64,000 nucleotides of DNA, from NCBI GenBank assembly GCA_028023455.1, contig JAQFVV010006221.1:3795166-3859165 (forward strand), given 5' to 3'. The translations under genes were made by a program, and so were the position numbers. The notes under the pieces are model-generated. The model searched no databases. It was given only the letters and a program-made list of their open reading frames with translations, and was not told where the DNA came from. This document shows positions 21,570 to 34,725 of this stretch, one piece after another. Position 1 is the stretch's first letter. Every line of letters begins with the position of its first letter. This DNA comes from Epiperipatus broadwayi. Lineage: Eukaryota > Onychophora > Udeonychophora > Euonychophora > Peripatidae.

Positions 21570-23984
21570 TATATATATAATTACTTGTTATACAAACAGA
21601 CTAATAAATTATTAAATTTTTTGTGAATCATTATGTCTATAAAATTAGGTTGCCTCAAACTTGGATCAGAGCCACAAAATTATATTGTACATAAATTACT
21701 ACTTTCATTATATTTGAATTTGAATACACATTAATAATTTATACATTTATCAAATAATAAAATAATTTTAAATAATATTCAAATAATAAAATAAATATAA
21801 TAATAATATTCAAATAATAAAAAAATTAAAATAAGGCCTTGAAACTATAAATCATCAAGGAATATTGAATTTATTTTATTAAGAAGTCTGGCTGATACCA
21901 AAATTGTGCCTTTGTCTTCTTTGTGCAATCTAGTAAACTGAGCAGGAAAAAAATTTAATGAACTTTTTAATAAAAATATTAATAAAAAATTGAAATTTTG
22001 TCTGATTTTAATATGCCATTTTAAAAAGAAATGCAAGCCACAGAGAATGATGGTATTTTTATACATATCATATTTTCCCACAATTTCAAAAAGAAGACAA
22101 AGGAAATTTTAATTTCAACAAATCAGTAGCAGTGACACAACTTTAAAGCTGCTAAGGCAACTTACAAATGGAATCAATTAATATTTGCCATTGTGGGAAA
22201 AAATGAACTCTGGCTGTTTGCTTTGTAAGTTAAAAAACTGTTTTGACTGTTATCCTAACATATTAACCATTTTAAGTTTTACTTTAGTTTATATTTACTT
22301 GTAACAAGTTATATTTTATATTATGGATTGTTGAAAACAAGAAGTGAAAATTATTGATTTTTTTTTTAAAAAAAGTTAGTTGCATTTTAAAACAAGTTTA
22401 AAAAAAAAATTTGAAAAAAAAAAAAAAAAATTATGTACTCTATTTTCTATATGTATATGTTATGATTTGTTAACATTTTTTTTTTAAAAAAATTTTTTCT
22501 TAATGTGGAATTGTCAGATAAATAATCAAAGATGTAAATATTCAATTTAAAACAAATGTGCATGGTTGTAAAATAATTAAAGCTACAAATGTTAAAAGAA
22601 AGAAAGATGTATGTAATATAATTAATGGTATTTTAAGTTAAAAGTTTATTTTGAAATTAAATAAAGTCCATTTGTACATAAATTAGCCCTCCCTTTAATT
22701 GCTTTGAGTTAAATATTATATAGGTTGGAAATTACATACTTGCAATTATTAGATCTCTATTAAGTAGTTTGTTGTACACTATATCTATATCGTGAATTTA
22801 TTTACGGTTTGAACTATAAATTTGGAGTCAGCTCCAAAGGACTATCTCAGTTAATTAAAGAGTATAGTAAATAGGGATTGAATTCAAAGAGCCACTTCTC
22901 ATGATTAATTTGTGTGTTGTTAAATCTGGATTTGGACCTAAAGTAGCCACTCTCTAGAGTTATCATTGTAAGAAAAGTATATTGATAAAAATGATCTCTT
23001 ATTAGATATATGTGTGTGGCATGTTGTTTTACTTATGATATAAATAACTGCATATTTGTGAGAGTTGGTTTTATGTAAACTTATATTTGAAGTACATTAA
23101 AGGCCATGGATTTACTCTGTGACAAATGTGTTCAATTACTAAAAAAATAATAAGTTGTATTAAGCAAAATAAACAGCGTTTTTATAAATAACTATTGTTT
23201 CCCACCTTGCATATGGACTAAAAAAAGAGAAAGAGAAAGAAAAGGTTTGAAGAAATGGTTTTATTTATTTTTTTTAAATGAAACAGAAAAAAAAGATTGG
23301 GGAAATGGTTTTATTGAGGAAAAAAATTATATTTGTCTGATAATTATAATATTTTGTGATGAACTATAGTTAGTTATTGGTTTAAATACTGTGTTAATAT
23401 CTTTATATATAATATTGTCCGGTCTGCATATTTATCCCATGTCCATTTCATCGGAAGTAACTTATGTTCTACGGAATCTAGCTTGGTATTGCAAATAGTA
23501 TCTGCGTAGTGATCATCATCATTAGATTAAAGACATTCTCAAAGCGTACATAAATATATATGAATAAAATATTTATATATCTGTGTGTGTGTGCTGGTCT
23601 TTTTTCTGATGTTTAATGTCGGGTGATACCCCAGTCAATTAAATACATGTAAATAATTTAAACATACCTTGGCTAGTCATTACATTATATATATAAAACA
23701 ACATATTTCTTCAGCATCGCTGACACTTATTGTATATATTAAAATAATTTATTGATAGTAGAAAATAAAACTTATTTATCACAAGAAAGTATCATTTATA
23801 CGTTTATATATATATAATGTGCATGTATTAAATTAAAAGCTATAAATATCCTACTATAAAGCCAATATTTTCTTAAATATTAGAAAATTCTGAAAAGACA
23901 GACATTACACAGATGTCTCCAACAATTCGTCAGAGAGAAACAGTTGAAGAGAACATCTTTTAATAAAAGATAGCTAGATAGTCA
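21570..23984. other. AT-rich sequence, nothing recognised
   Basis: Long A/T runs (for example 22360-22500) and no open frame with a recognisable domain. The only open frame of any length (21845-22081, minus) is short and low-complexity. Confidence 0.5.
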
Positions 23985-24110
23985 TCAATCTCAAATGGTT
24001 AGCTGGTTGACTATGGAACAGTTACCTGAGGGAAAAAACTTTGAGCCTCTTGGAAATTCCACATGGCTCGAATTCAAATCCTAGGTTGTAAAACTTGCCA
24101 ATAGGGTGCA
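23985..24110 (+). mobile_element. possible tRNA-like SINE
   Basis: GGTTAGCTGGTTGACTATGG resembles a tRNA A-box region, and GGCTCGAATTCAAATCCTAG about 70 bp later resembles a B box. A tail follows into an AT microsatellite. No second copy is evident in the window, so support is weak. Confidence 0.25.
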
Positions 24111-25279
24111 ATTTCTGCACTATGGAGCCTTTATTATATATATGCACAAAATGATTTGTATAAAGGAAATTATTATATATATTTACAATTATTACCATTA
24201 GAGTAAACTTTCACCTAACTTAAACGTTTGCTTATTCTAGTGTTTATCTGAATCGAAAGTTAAAAGGTGATAGGGGTGAAGGGTTATTCACTTAGAAATT
24301 TTAAACTTTTTTTTTCTAGTGCTATTTGGCTTATATTAATCGATTAACCTTATTTTATATTCCGCAAACATTTATTTGCAGGGTACTATTTCAAATATTT
24401 CCTTATTAAAATTATTATAATCATAATAAGATATGACAGATTACATTCTGTAAGCATAAATTAAATTTTTTTGATTATATGAATATGCATTTCTAATATA
24501 TTTTTGTTTGTGATTTTTAGATAACGAAAAATATAGCAATTAAAATCTTTATTAACTTCTACGTAATTTACAAATGGTAATGGTATGCACTTTTTGATGG
24601 GAAATTATTTCCTTTGTTAATTAAAGAAAATTACTGAAGGTGTGTCTTTGACACTTGCTGCATAAAAATAGGAAAAATACCGGATCAGTAAATCAATGAT
24701 TTTCCTCTAATTCTGCTTCTCACGTAAGCTTAGTCAGTTTTCAACTTGCTTATGTTAAGCGAAAGCTATTCCCAGAGGTCATTTATCAACATTTCGTAAC
24801 AGCTAATTAAATATTGAATTCCTGTAAATAAAATATATAAATATAGACTATTAGAACATTAATTGTTTAATGAGCTATACAATTTATTTATTTTTTTTAA
24901 TTAAAATAAATCAGCAGTTTATAAGTTCATTGATACTAAAATCCTAGTCATTCTTGTTATATATAATATATTTACAGGAGATTTGGACTGATTGGTTACC
25001 GCGCCGTATATGTTTAGAGGGGAAATGCTAGGTCAATAGAAAGCAGTTTACTTTGTTGTTCTAATACTGCTTAGTGCAGTAATAGATGGACGAATCCCAA
25101 GAGATAAAAATTAACTGTTACATCCCCAACTAAAGAATTATTATGTAAAACCTCACTTTGGTCAACTACTCACAGTTGTTCTAAGACCATCTCTTTATGC
25201 TTATACATTCGTTTTTGATTTTATTGTCAATATTTTGTAAAAATTAATTTTAATATTTTATAAATAGCATACATAACAT
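24111..25279. other. AT-rich sequence, nothing recognised
   Basis: A slightly GC-richer patch at about 24960-25130 (GGTTACCGCGCCGTATATG) shows no open frame or repeat partner in this window. Confidence 0.5.
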
Positions 25280-25776
25280 TTCAAACTCCATATAGCTATC
25301 CACTCCATCTTATACAATCAATACATACAACACATACATGTGAGAAAGATAAGTAATCTCCAATATACATACGTATTTCGTACTGAACCAGCACTCATCA
25401 TTTTGGTCCATATCACCATTTCCCTATATGCATAATCAGTAAAAAAAAACTTATATTAAGATAGCATTTCTTCAAACTCTAATGGACAGGCTTCAATCTT
25501 CTCCACCCTCCAACTTTTCCGTCATCCATATCTGATTATGAAATGTTCAAAGCCCTTGTTGATGCCAAGTAGTATTATTATACCCATGTTGACTTTAAGT
25601 CACTCTGATCCTTCATGTATAGAACCTTAATAGTAAGGGCTTTGAGCATTCCATCATCAGATTTTCAATGATATGGATAACTGAAAAATTGATGAGTGAA
25701 AAAGATTGAAGCCTGTCCATTAGAGTTTGAAGATTTGCTACCTTAGTATAACTGTGCATTGATTATATATATGCAA
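25280..25776. repeat. hairpin family B, copy B2
   Basis: The left part (25280-25440) matches the outer left arm of B1. The inner inverted repeat has arms about 25440-25565 and 25630-25776, sharing AGGCTTCAATCTT and AATGGACAGGCTTC blocks in reverse orientation. The centre holds ACCCATGTTGACTTTAAGTC, also found in B4. The right outer arm present in B1 is missing. Confidence 0.75.
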
Positions 25777-28700
25777 TAATATTATAAATTCGATGTCTGT
25801 ATTTCTTCATATCAATATACATAATCTTATAATTGAATATTTAAAATAAAATATCATTTACAAATTGAATAAATATTTATAAATAACATTGTTATGTATA
25901 AATTTGCTTTTATATTTATTGCGATATTTCTTCAAAAGCTAAACATATATAAAATAGCAATCAATGAAAGAATGAACATATAATCTATTTTAAAATTATC
26001 ATAATAATAATATATTTTTAGTATAAATATTTATTATAAATTTTATGTTCAAATTCAATTAATAATGTCACTTATTAAAAATATAGTTAGAATCAAAACT
26101 TTGGTTTTAAAGTAATGATTTAAATTAATTTCGTTTGTAAAGTAGAAACAGAAAAATCTCTAAGTTAAATTGTACAAGTTGAGTTGGTATATTGACCAAT
26201 GAAAGTTGAGTAAGCAATTCTCTGACGTCACGTTATCCCGGTTTTTTTTTTTAAAAAAAAAACACAGCAGACGATCTGGAAAGAAGATTCAAGAAACTTT
26301 TTTTAAAAAAAAGCAGATAGCTGTTTAATATTTTTCTCAATAAAATATTATAAAAGTTAAAATATGCAAATTTAACAAGTCAAAAATTGCATTTAAAAGC
26401 AGTCTAAATATATAAAAGATTTTAAAAGTAATTATTAATACTATGGAGTGAATAAATTAATTTTCATTGTGATAGAAGTGCTAATCCTGATCATCTTCTT
26501 ATAGACAAGATAATACAACAAAGAACTTTGAAAAATCCAAGTTGTTATTTTAATTTTGTCTATGTAGCCATGAAAAAGGAAAGACAATTACATTGCTTCA
26601 AAAAGAAATGTAATTGCATACACGTAAAAAGACATTCATTTATCTTTGTTAAGTGTTATTAGTCATAGATTAAATATGAAAAACAGATTAAGAATTCCTA
26701 GAAATAAAATTTTAAAGCTGATAAAATATTTCATAGAATGTTAAAGATAATTAGTCATGAGTGATGAATGCAAGAAAAGTTAATCTTCATTTGAATTACA
26801 CAGTAGAGACATAAGAAGTAGCTTATAACATTTTGAAAAAAATGTTTAGTCTATACTTAATGAAATAAAATAAACCAAATAAAAGTTGAATCAATATTTT
26901 TTTATGTTTGAATAGAAAGTGAACTTTTATTATTGTATGATAAAAAAGGAACAGTAAAATTGGAATGATAATCTAAAAGTCTGTTCAACTTTTTAATAGT
27001 AAATGACAATCACAGAGCTAACACACTATAATGCATAAAGTTAAATAAATTTATTGAGATGTGTTTAATATTAGAAGAGTGATAAATAACAGGAAAGGGG
27101 GTAAAATATATAAAGAAACCTATTGATGAATTAGATAAAATGTATTTAAAAGTTTTACAACGAAGGAAAAAAAATGCACATGTAACTTTAAAACTAGAAA
27201 GGAAGGATGCATCCAATTAAAAATCTTGTCCAGTTAGTGTGTTTAATGTGTTGTTTAAATATGCATGTATTCTAGAAGACAGAAATTGGAAGAAGCATCC
27301 AAACTCATGAAGAATAAAGAATATTTACAGGGTGACCATGATAAAATGAAAATCGAAGTTTGAAATAGGTTTAAAAAAAACAGAGGAAAGGATTTTAATG
27401 TTAAATTTATTATTAATATTTTGTTTGATGTGAAATATAAATGCAAAGGATTCTAGTTATTAATGATTGAAAGAATTTTTATATGCAATCTAATATCTAA
27501 GACTAAAAAATATTAATCTTTTTTTTAAAAATTTATTCTTGTTAGAAAAAAAAGTATGATTAAAGATATAAGAGTGGAATATAGTGTTAAAGCTATATAT
27601 TTTGAGCCAGTATATATTTTTAGAAAATTAAGTGTGATAAAATACGTTAAAAGGTATTTCAAATTCATTATTAAAATGAACTAATGATCATAAATAAAAT
27701 CTGATAGGATTCCCAGAATAGAATAATAAACATGTTATAAAATATAATATTTATGAGAGCAAGAGAGAGTGAATGTTAATGTGAGACAATATCATGATCT
27801 CATTGTTAAAAAATAAATCTTATTGATAATAATAATAAAAATAGAATATTTGTTTTGTGACATGATTGCAAATGTAGGTAGCAAAGTATTTCATGGAAAG
27901 AATATATTATATTATTGGTATAGAGTCGGTAGAATATTAGATGCTAAATACACTGTAGGAGGTGAGTTAAAATTCCAGAATGGGATATATAAAATATCAT
28001 CCTGAAGAAATGATGAATAGTTAAGTGGGTGCAATCTTTGTGATACCCAGATAGTTGTTAGAATGAGATGGGAAGATTTTTGGCAAAGAAATAAGCATGG
28101 TACATATCGTAAGTGCTTATTGAAAAAGCCAAGATAAAATTGGGGTAAGTTCATTAAAAAAGAAGATTGCCTACTAAAATATGACCTCTCATAAATAAAA
28201 GAAATCTCCAACCTTCTACTAGAATAATATTTAATTAAATCAGTTGCTCATCTTTATAAAGTTTAATATAAATAATAATATACTAGGCATCAAAGGTAGT
28301 CTCAATATTTTAAAGAATTTTGTAGTTTATATTTCTAAGCCTGAACAGATCAGCCTGTAAATAGTAAAACCATGTACAGAACAAATGTTCTATATAGTTA
28401 AATAAAACTTGAATAAACAATCATATGAATAAGAATAACTGAGATTTAAGATGAACAGAAAATCCCAATAAGAGAGAGAATGAATGCATAATTGAATTGC
28501 ATTTTATATATATATAAATCCTAACTTTATTATTCATTTTAAATATATCACAAATATTTTTTTATATTTTTTTTTTTATATTTACCACATCAGTAATAAC
28601 TTTGTTAATAAGATGGAAGTGTAATATTTTAAACCAAATTTTAAATATAAAATATAATTTAACTATTATAAGATGATCAATATATTGGGAGTTAAGAAAT

Positions 28701-30129
28701 ATCAGGTAATATGGGAAATGATTGTGAAAGTCTCAGATAACTTATGAATGATGCAAATATATCAGATTAGTATGAAGACATACATCATAAAATAATAAAT
28801 TTATAATTTCAAAAGAACTAAAAGACAAACTAAAGGAACGGTTAATTGTATATAATAATAACAAAGTTTATTTATAAAGAATGTAAATAATTTATTATCA
28901 ATGTACAAAGTTTTCATGCTTATTTTTTTTATATTGTTAATGAAGTATTTAACCTAATGTTCATATGTGTTTGTGTTTATTTGTATTATTGTAAATAAAT
29001 GACCATTTTGATTTAAACTTTGTAGTATTCATTTTATTGAGTCTGAGAGTCATTTTTCATCACAAGGTCATATCAATAAAGCACATTATCTACGTAATAT
29101 TATATATATATCAAATTATGTTTACATGTCTTATCTGAAAAGCTATGCTTAAGAGTTTATAATTAATACATTGACTATCAATCACTTTAAATGATAACTC
29201 TAATAAAGAAAGCTTATGGTAGTTCATATTTTTATTAGATGCAAAAGAATTTTGAAGAGCCATATGAAAAATACTATTAAATATTGCAAAAGGAAGAGCA
29301 TATAATAGAAATTAGCACTATGTTTGAATGTCACTCTCTAATTTTGTAATTCAAGTTGAAATATATATTATATCATAATTTAAAAGTATTATATAATTTC
29401 AGTGTACAAGTTACTAACCAAATATATTTTAACGTTTGTAATTCTGAAGGAGTTAATTACAGTGAGTGAATGCTAACTAATTAACAGATGTATTTCATTG
29501 AATTAGACTTTGTAGATAATAATACTGTAATGAAGCTTTGATTATAAGAAAATAAGTATTCTAGAGTAATTCTGGTTAACATAAGCATGAGAATAAATCT
29601 TAGGAAAAGTAGATTAAATTATTTTAGAGAAGGTAATGAGTAGATAATGAATGTTAATTTTCATGTCATTATTATAGTTAGATTAGTTTCCAATAGGAGG
29701 TTAATCAAGGTTTGTAATAGTAAGTAAGTTTTTGTTAAATGGTTGGATCCCAGTAAAATCCCTCTTGTGATTCAATTATTTAATTATCAATCTAATTGTT
29801 ATATTGGATTTTAGTATAGAATACTTATGATCCCTGAAATAGCCATAGGACAGCATCAATTATTTTAAGTAATGTAATTTTGTTAATGTTCTTATTTTGA
29901 CATTCTTAAATCATAGAAGAGTAGTTTAAATCATTATTTAAATGAAATATTATGTTAGTCATTGTTTGTTGTGTGGATTTTCCTAATGATTATAACAGGA
30001 TAGTAGTAGTAGAATTTTCACAATAGCAATGCCATTGTAGAGTGTATTTTATATACTTTCTCAGTGTTAAAACCATTCTCTTGTAATCGTCATTAAAGTC
30101 TATCTTATGTTTTTATATTTAGCAAGTTT
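25777..30129. other. AT-rich gene-free stretch
   Basis: About 4.3 kb with no recognisable gene. A TGACGTCA palindrome (CRE-like) at about 26222-26229 lies next to a T10/A10 palindrome (26241-26261). Open frames at 27010-27446 (minus) and 27823-28005 (plus) are short and without recognisable domains. Confidence 0.5.
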
Positions 30130-30345
30130 CAAGCCCCATAAAGAGTTTTATACTTGTGTTGATTCAGCACGAAATATGTATATTGGAGATCATTTATCTT
30201 TCTCACATATACGTGGTCATATGTATTGGTTGTATAAATAAATGGATTGGATAGCTGTAGGGAGCTTGGAAGTCTGAGTTCAAATCCTTTCAAGTTACAC
30301 TAAGTGCAGTATAGATAATATACTTTTATTTAAATATTCATAAAA
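30130..30345 (-). repeat. hairpin family B, copy B3 (one arm)
   Basis: Contains GATTCAGCACGAAATATG, GGAGATCATTTATCTTTCTC and, near the end, GTCTGAGTTCAAATCC. These are the right arm of B1 in the same order, then a shared tail AGATAATATACTTTTATTTA that also follows B1 at about 6105. There is no opposite arm. Confidence 0.7.
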
Positions 30346-30904
30346 TTGTATACCTATTAACAAAAAAAAATCTCGAACCTGTATTGTTGCCTTAACGAAA
30401 GAATATTGACCTACTTAATATAGCGTATATATATTATAGTTAATCTTTTTTTTATTTTTTAAGAAATATAATGTTTATATATATATAAGTAAAACAGTCT
30501 AAATAATCGATTGTTGAATAAAGGTTTCTCCAACAATTCATTAAAAAAAATCAGTGAAGGGGAAAATATTATTCATTAAGATACTCCAGATAGTGAGGAT
30601 TTAAAATTTTTCTTCCTTGTCTTAACTTTCTAAATAAAGATATCTAGATAACTATTTAGCAACTGATAATAAGATTATTAGGCAAATATTATAAATCTTT
30701 TTTTAAAATATAATATATGGACTGCTGGCTAAAAAATTATCAAATTATAAGAACAATATAGGTGTTCTTAATAAAATTCGTCTTCAAGAAAAAAACATTT
30801 AATAGAACAGGTAAATAGTTACAAGTTTTCTTTTTTGAAGGTCAAATTAATTCAGTAAATAAAAAAAAGGATAGCGTTGCATTTGCTCTAAAATCTAATT
30901 TAGT
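30346..30904. other. AT-rich spacer
   Basis: No gene is recognised. It holds (TA)n and A-rich runs. Confidence 0.45.
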
Positions 30905-31290
30905 ATTCTATTTTTATAGGGGTTTGAACTCAGACTTTCATTTAACCCTCAACTATCCACGCTATCTCACACTGCTGATACACTTGATCACACACATGTC
31001 GAAAAGATAAACAATCACCAATATCCGTTTTTCGTGCTAAATCAACACTCGTCAGTTGATCCAGATTATCATCTCCACACATATATAAATCAATGCTCAA
31101 ATTATATTAAGATAGCCAATCTTCATACTTTAATGGACAGGCTTCAATCCACTCCATAACTCTTCAACCATCCATTTCATTGAGAATTTGATGATGGAAT
31201 GTTCAAACCCCATATTGGTGGTAACCTTCCCATCCTACCCATGTTGACCATAAGTCATTCTGACCCCTCATGCACAGGACATCAATTCAT
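30905..31290 (+). repeat. hairpin family B, copy B4 (left arm and centre)
   Basis: Starts GGGTTTGAACTCAGACTTTC-like at 30919 and follows the family B left arm (GTCGAAAAGATAAACAATC, GTGCTAAATCAACACTCGTC), through AATGGACAGGCTTCAATCC. It ends in the centre block CCCATGTTGACCATAAGTC and CTCATGCACAGGAC. The right arm is absent. Confidence 0.75.
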
Positions 31291-31338
31291 TTACATACAT
31301 ATATGAGGGATGGGCAGACCTTACAGCACTATATTTTA

Positions 31339-31556
31339 ATATATGAATTTTTTTTTTCTACAGTAGAGGCTTTTTAATACCTGCACTCCAATATCCAATA
31401 TGCAGGGGGGTTGAACTCAGACTTTCACACATCAGCAATATGAGATAGCATGGATAGTTGAGAGTTGTGTAAAAGTCTGAGTTCAAACCCTATATATATT
31501 ACATATTGGAGTGCGGGTATGAAAAAACATGTACTGTAGAAAAAAAATTCATATAT
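31339..31556. repeat. compact hairpin related to family B (B5)
   Basis: An inverted repeat of about 218 bp. The left outer end (AATATATGAATTT, T run, CTACAGTA) pairs with the right outer end (TACTGTAG, A run, AAATTCATATATT). Inside, GTTGAACTCAGACTTTCAC pairs with GTAAAAGTCTGAGTTCAAAC. The B-type ends thus appear in a shortened element with a different outer sequence. TA-rich flanks hide any target duplication. Confidence 0.75.
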
Positions 31557-31616
31557 TATTCTATTTTTGGAATTCCTCATACATATGACTTTATTGCTTA
31601 GTAATCCATAAGAAAG

Positions 31617-31706
31617 TCGAGCACCAGATCTGTGAATGCCAAAATCGATCTTGGGATCTCCTGATCACAAGTCAGACACTTTACCAACTATGCCAACTAT
31701 GCAGGG
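31617..31706 (-). mobile_element. tRNA-derived SINE, type 2
   Basis: On the minus strand: TAGTTGGCATAGTTGGTAAA (A-box region), then TGATCAGGAGATCCCAAGAT and CGATTTTGGCATTCACAGA. The order matches the copy at 4228-4335. The B box is diverged. Confidence 0.45.
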
Positions 31707-32018
31707 TCTCAAAGTTTTAATTAATGGAAACCTAACGAAATGTTCTGCTTATTTTATTAATTTATGCTCCAATATTAGAATTCAGAGAATTCAGACGTAA
31801 AAAGCTTTTGTAATAAGTTCTTTTTGAAAACTAATTTAATGCTTTTGTTGGTACAAATGATAGTTTTTAGTTAAAAGTTGTTGGAAATAATAATACTATT
31901 GATGTTATAAAGTCAAAGACAAAAAAGTGCTTTAAACGAACATAAATGTATCTACTTTCAAAACAATGGTAATAGATGACATTATGCTTAGGAGAATACA
32001 AGAAAATTTCCCATTAAA

Positions 32019-32454
32019 TAAATACTTAGAAAACAGGCAAAAACTCTCCCTATAGTAGTGCCACCTTGTGCTAACCAGAGTAATCAATGGATGCCAGAAG
32101 GCTTGTGCATAAAATCCCTATCTAGTGCCTGCTCATCCAATATCCCCAGACAAGTTTCTGGCTTGTGGCCTTTGTCAGTGAGGAGCCTTGGATCTGAGAG
32201 CACTGCACCTAGATCTTAGGATATAATGCAACCCTCCAGCAGCCATCTTTTATCTCTACTTAACTACAAAACTATGAGAATGAAATTAAAAACACAATAA
32301 TATTTTCAATCTAAGCTCAATAACTTATATAGTCATATAGTTATATAGTTATATAGTGGCACTACTATATGGAGAGTTTTTGCCTGTTTACTAACAGTTA
32401 TGTGCTAGCATGAGATGGTGATCATGTGATGTTTAGTGGTTTAAATACTTAGAA
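32019..32454 (+). mobile_element. hairpin family A, copy A1 with 13-bp TSD
   Basis: Element 32032-32441, flanked by identical TAAATACTTAGAA at 32019-32031 and 32442-32454. The left end is AACAGGCAAAAACTCTCC, complemented by GGAGAGTTTTTGCCTGTT near 32377-32394. The right end runs past this complement into GATGGTGATCATGTGATG and TTTAGTGGTT, so the two ends are not symmetric. Inside lies a partial left arm (ATGCCAGAAGGCTTGTGC, CAGTGAGGAGCCTTGGATCT) that in this copy lacks most of its partner arm. There is no coding sequence. Confidence 0.88.
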
Positions 32455-32489
32455 GTTCAGATTATTGAATAGGTCAGAGATTAATTCAC

Positions 32490-33450
32490 TCCATGGTTAA
32501 AAGGAAAACTGATGTTCTTTCTGTAGAAATATCTACTATTTATGCTAAATTTAAACAATTATTAAACACTAACATTCCTCATTTGGACTTTCAGGATTGC
32601 TGTGTTATGAGGTATGGAATTTTTTTAAGAAATGTGTTATGGATACAACTAAATCTATTCTTGGGCTTACTAAAAAAAAGATTATGACTGGTTTTCTGAC
32701 AATGAACTTATAATTGATGACTTATAAAGAAACAAATAGCATTTTTTACTTAGCAAAATAATAAATTAAATATGGATTTTTCATAATTAATATAGAGATA
32801 TGAATACAAAAGTTCAACAACTGACAATGAATTAAAATTAAAAAACCACAACAGACAATCACTAATCATATCACACTGAAAGTAACATATGGTTCTGAGA
32901 AACTGATCACAATCTTATTAAGTCTATCAAAGGTACTCTCTGATATGATGATAATGATATTTTGAATAAATAGAAGTATTCTTTTGATCTCTTTTGAATA
33001 ATGATACCAGAATTCAGATGATGATTTTAATAATCTATCCATTTTAGGTATTCATTTATAATTGGATAAAAATATCTAGTTTAGTGAAGTCGAAACTTTT
33101 TGTAATCTTAAAAATGGAAAGATTGCATATCCTGAGGAGATGACATCTGGAGATGCTTTAAAGTATGGCGGTGGTATATTAGCTCTAAAAATATTATTTT
33201 ATAAATATACATATTCATCAAGTGCTACTTGATTTTAAGAATTATTTTACTGTTCCAGTTTTTAAAATTAAAAGCAATAGGCAAGACAGCATCATAGAAT
33301 ATTATTATTATTATCAATTAACAGGATTTTGTTGAAAAGATTGCTTCCGGTTATAGATAAATAGTTACCAAAGATCAATGCAAAAATTGAAGCAAATACA
33401 CCTCCCAATGAATAATCTTCATGTCCAAACAATAGAAGCAAGTGCATGTA
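32490..33450 (+). pseudogene. LINE ORF2 relic (linker to RT start)
   Basis: A decayed LINE body in shifting frames. A first open frame (32493-32684) is followed in other frames by KKKDYDWFSDNELIIDDL-type residues, typical of the endonuclease-RT linker. Further on, an ALKYGGG segment (about 33160), a K-N-R-Q-D block (about 33280) and LKRLLPVIDK (about 33325-33355) match the order of the RT start in the relic at 44270-45520. Both are probably one LINE family. Several stops and frameshifts are present. It starts 35 bp downstream of hairpin A1. Confidence 0.5.
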
Positions 33451-33578
33451 AATCATGCAGATATATTCAAAAATAATATCAATGTGGAAATCATGTCTTT
33501 GAACATATGTTTCTGAAATGTGTGATGTAATAGAAGTTTGAAATATATAAAGTTAAGTTTAAATATATATATATAATA

Positions 33579-33767
33579 TGAAACTATAAATAACATAGAG
33601 GCAAAACTCTATGCAGTAGTACCAGTTAGGACAAGCCAAAGTAATCAATGAATGCAAGAAAGGTTTGTTTATAAAAACCATGACTAATGCATATTCATGC
33701 AATATCCCTATACTAGTTTCTAGCTTTTGGCTTTCATTAGAATGGTGATCATGTGATGAAACTATAA
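33579..33767 (+). mobile_element. hairpin family A, copy A4 with 11-bp TSD
   Basis: TGAAACTATAA occurs at 33579-33589 and 33757-33767. Between them is a 167-bp element with left end AACATAGAGGCAAAACTC and right end AATGGTGATCATG-TGATG. Only the left arm is present (TTAGGACAAGCCAAAGTAATC, read as two blocks, and CATTCATGCAATATCCC), ending directly in the constant right end. There is no hairpin partner. Confidence 0.85.
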
Positions 33768-34421
33768 CATGTGTTATGTAAATATATCAAATTTTTAAGT
33801 GTAAATAGATAATATTGTAATAATGTGAAAGCTAAAACCTTCAACAGAAATGCCTTAAACATGATTACATGACAGCCAATAAGATGGAATAATGACATCA
33901 CATGAACCTCTCAATTCTCAAACACAAGTCAGAACTATAAGAAATGTCTTACATGAAAAGTGATGTGGGTTTTTCAAACTACATCAAAAGTGAGAAAGGT
34001 TAGTCTGACTTCTGTGTTAATAGACGTTTGCAATATAATAGAACTAAGATGAAAGATGCTCTGAGAAAAATGAAAAACCTTGAAAACATGTATAAATATA
34101 TGTTGTCTGACCTTGTCTCATGATAAAGTAATTAAGCTTCTGAGTGGTATCAAAGGAAAAGAATGAATATGACCTGGCGGATGAATAAGATGCATTAAGT
34201 TCAATTGTTTATTTTTTATGTTGATGACATAATGGACATTCTTTTCTCAGTTAGACATCATTATGTTCATACCAAACTGAGAAAAGTGATAATATCTAAG
34301 TCTAATACATGTTCTTTCTTAACGTATTCAACTTGTAGAAATCATTGTAAATTAAGATAATATTGTACTATTTATTAAACATGACTTCATAAGAATTCTT
34401 TATGCTTGCACAATTTATTTT
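33768..34421. other. AT-rich sequence
   Basis: No gene is called. A lone FYVDDI reading at about 34215 has no RT context around it. A small inverted repeat of about 25-bp arms (around CTTTTCTCAG) lies at 34238-34285. Confidence 0.45.
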
Positions 34422-34725
34422 CATAGAGGCAAAATTCTTCATACAGTAGCACTACTCAGTGCAAGCCAGCGTAATCAGTGGATGTAGGAACGTTTGTGCA
34501 TAAAATCTCTATCCAGTGCTTATTCATCCAATATCTCCAGACTAGGGTCTTAGCTTGTGGCTCTCAAATCAAAGGCTCCTCACTGATAAAAGTCACAAGC
34601 TAAAAACTAGTCCGGGATATTGGATGTAGACACTAGATAGGGATTTTATGCACAAACCTTCCTGTATTCACTGGTTACTCTAGCTTGCACTGAGTGACAC
34701 TACTATATGGAGAGTTTTGCCTATG
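34422..34725. repeat. hairpin family A, copy A7 (full hairpin, no constant end)
   Basis: Two arms of about 145 bp. The left starts CATAGAGGCAAAATTCTTC and the right ends GGAGAGTTTTGCCTATG. The arms share GCATAAAATC, CCAATATC and CACAAGCTA blocks in reverse orientation. The centre at about 34570 is short. The constant GATCATGTGATG end of other copies is absent on the right, so no target duplication could be read. Confidence 0.8.

Noticed and set aside
34205-34235. Isolated YVDD reading, as in reverse transcriptase motif C
   Set aside because: No other RT motif lies on either side in any frame; probably chance in AT-rich sequence.
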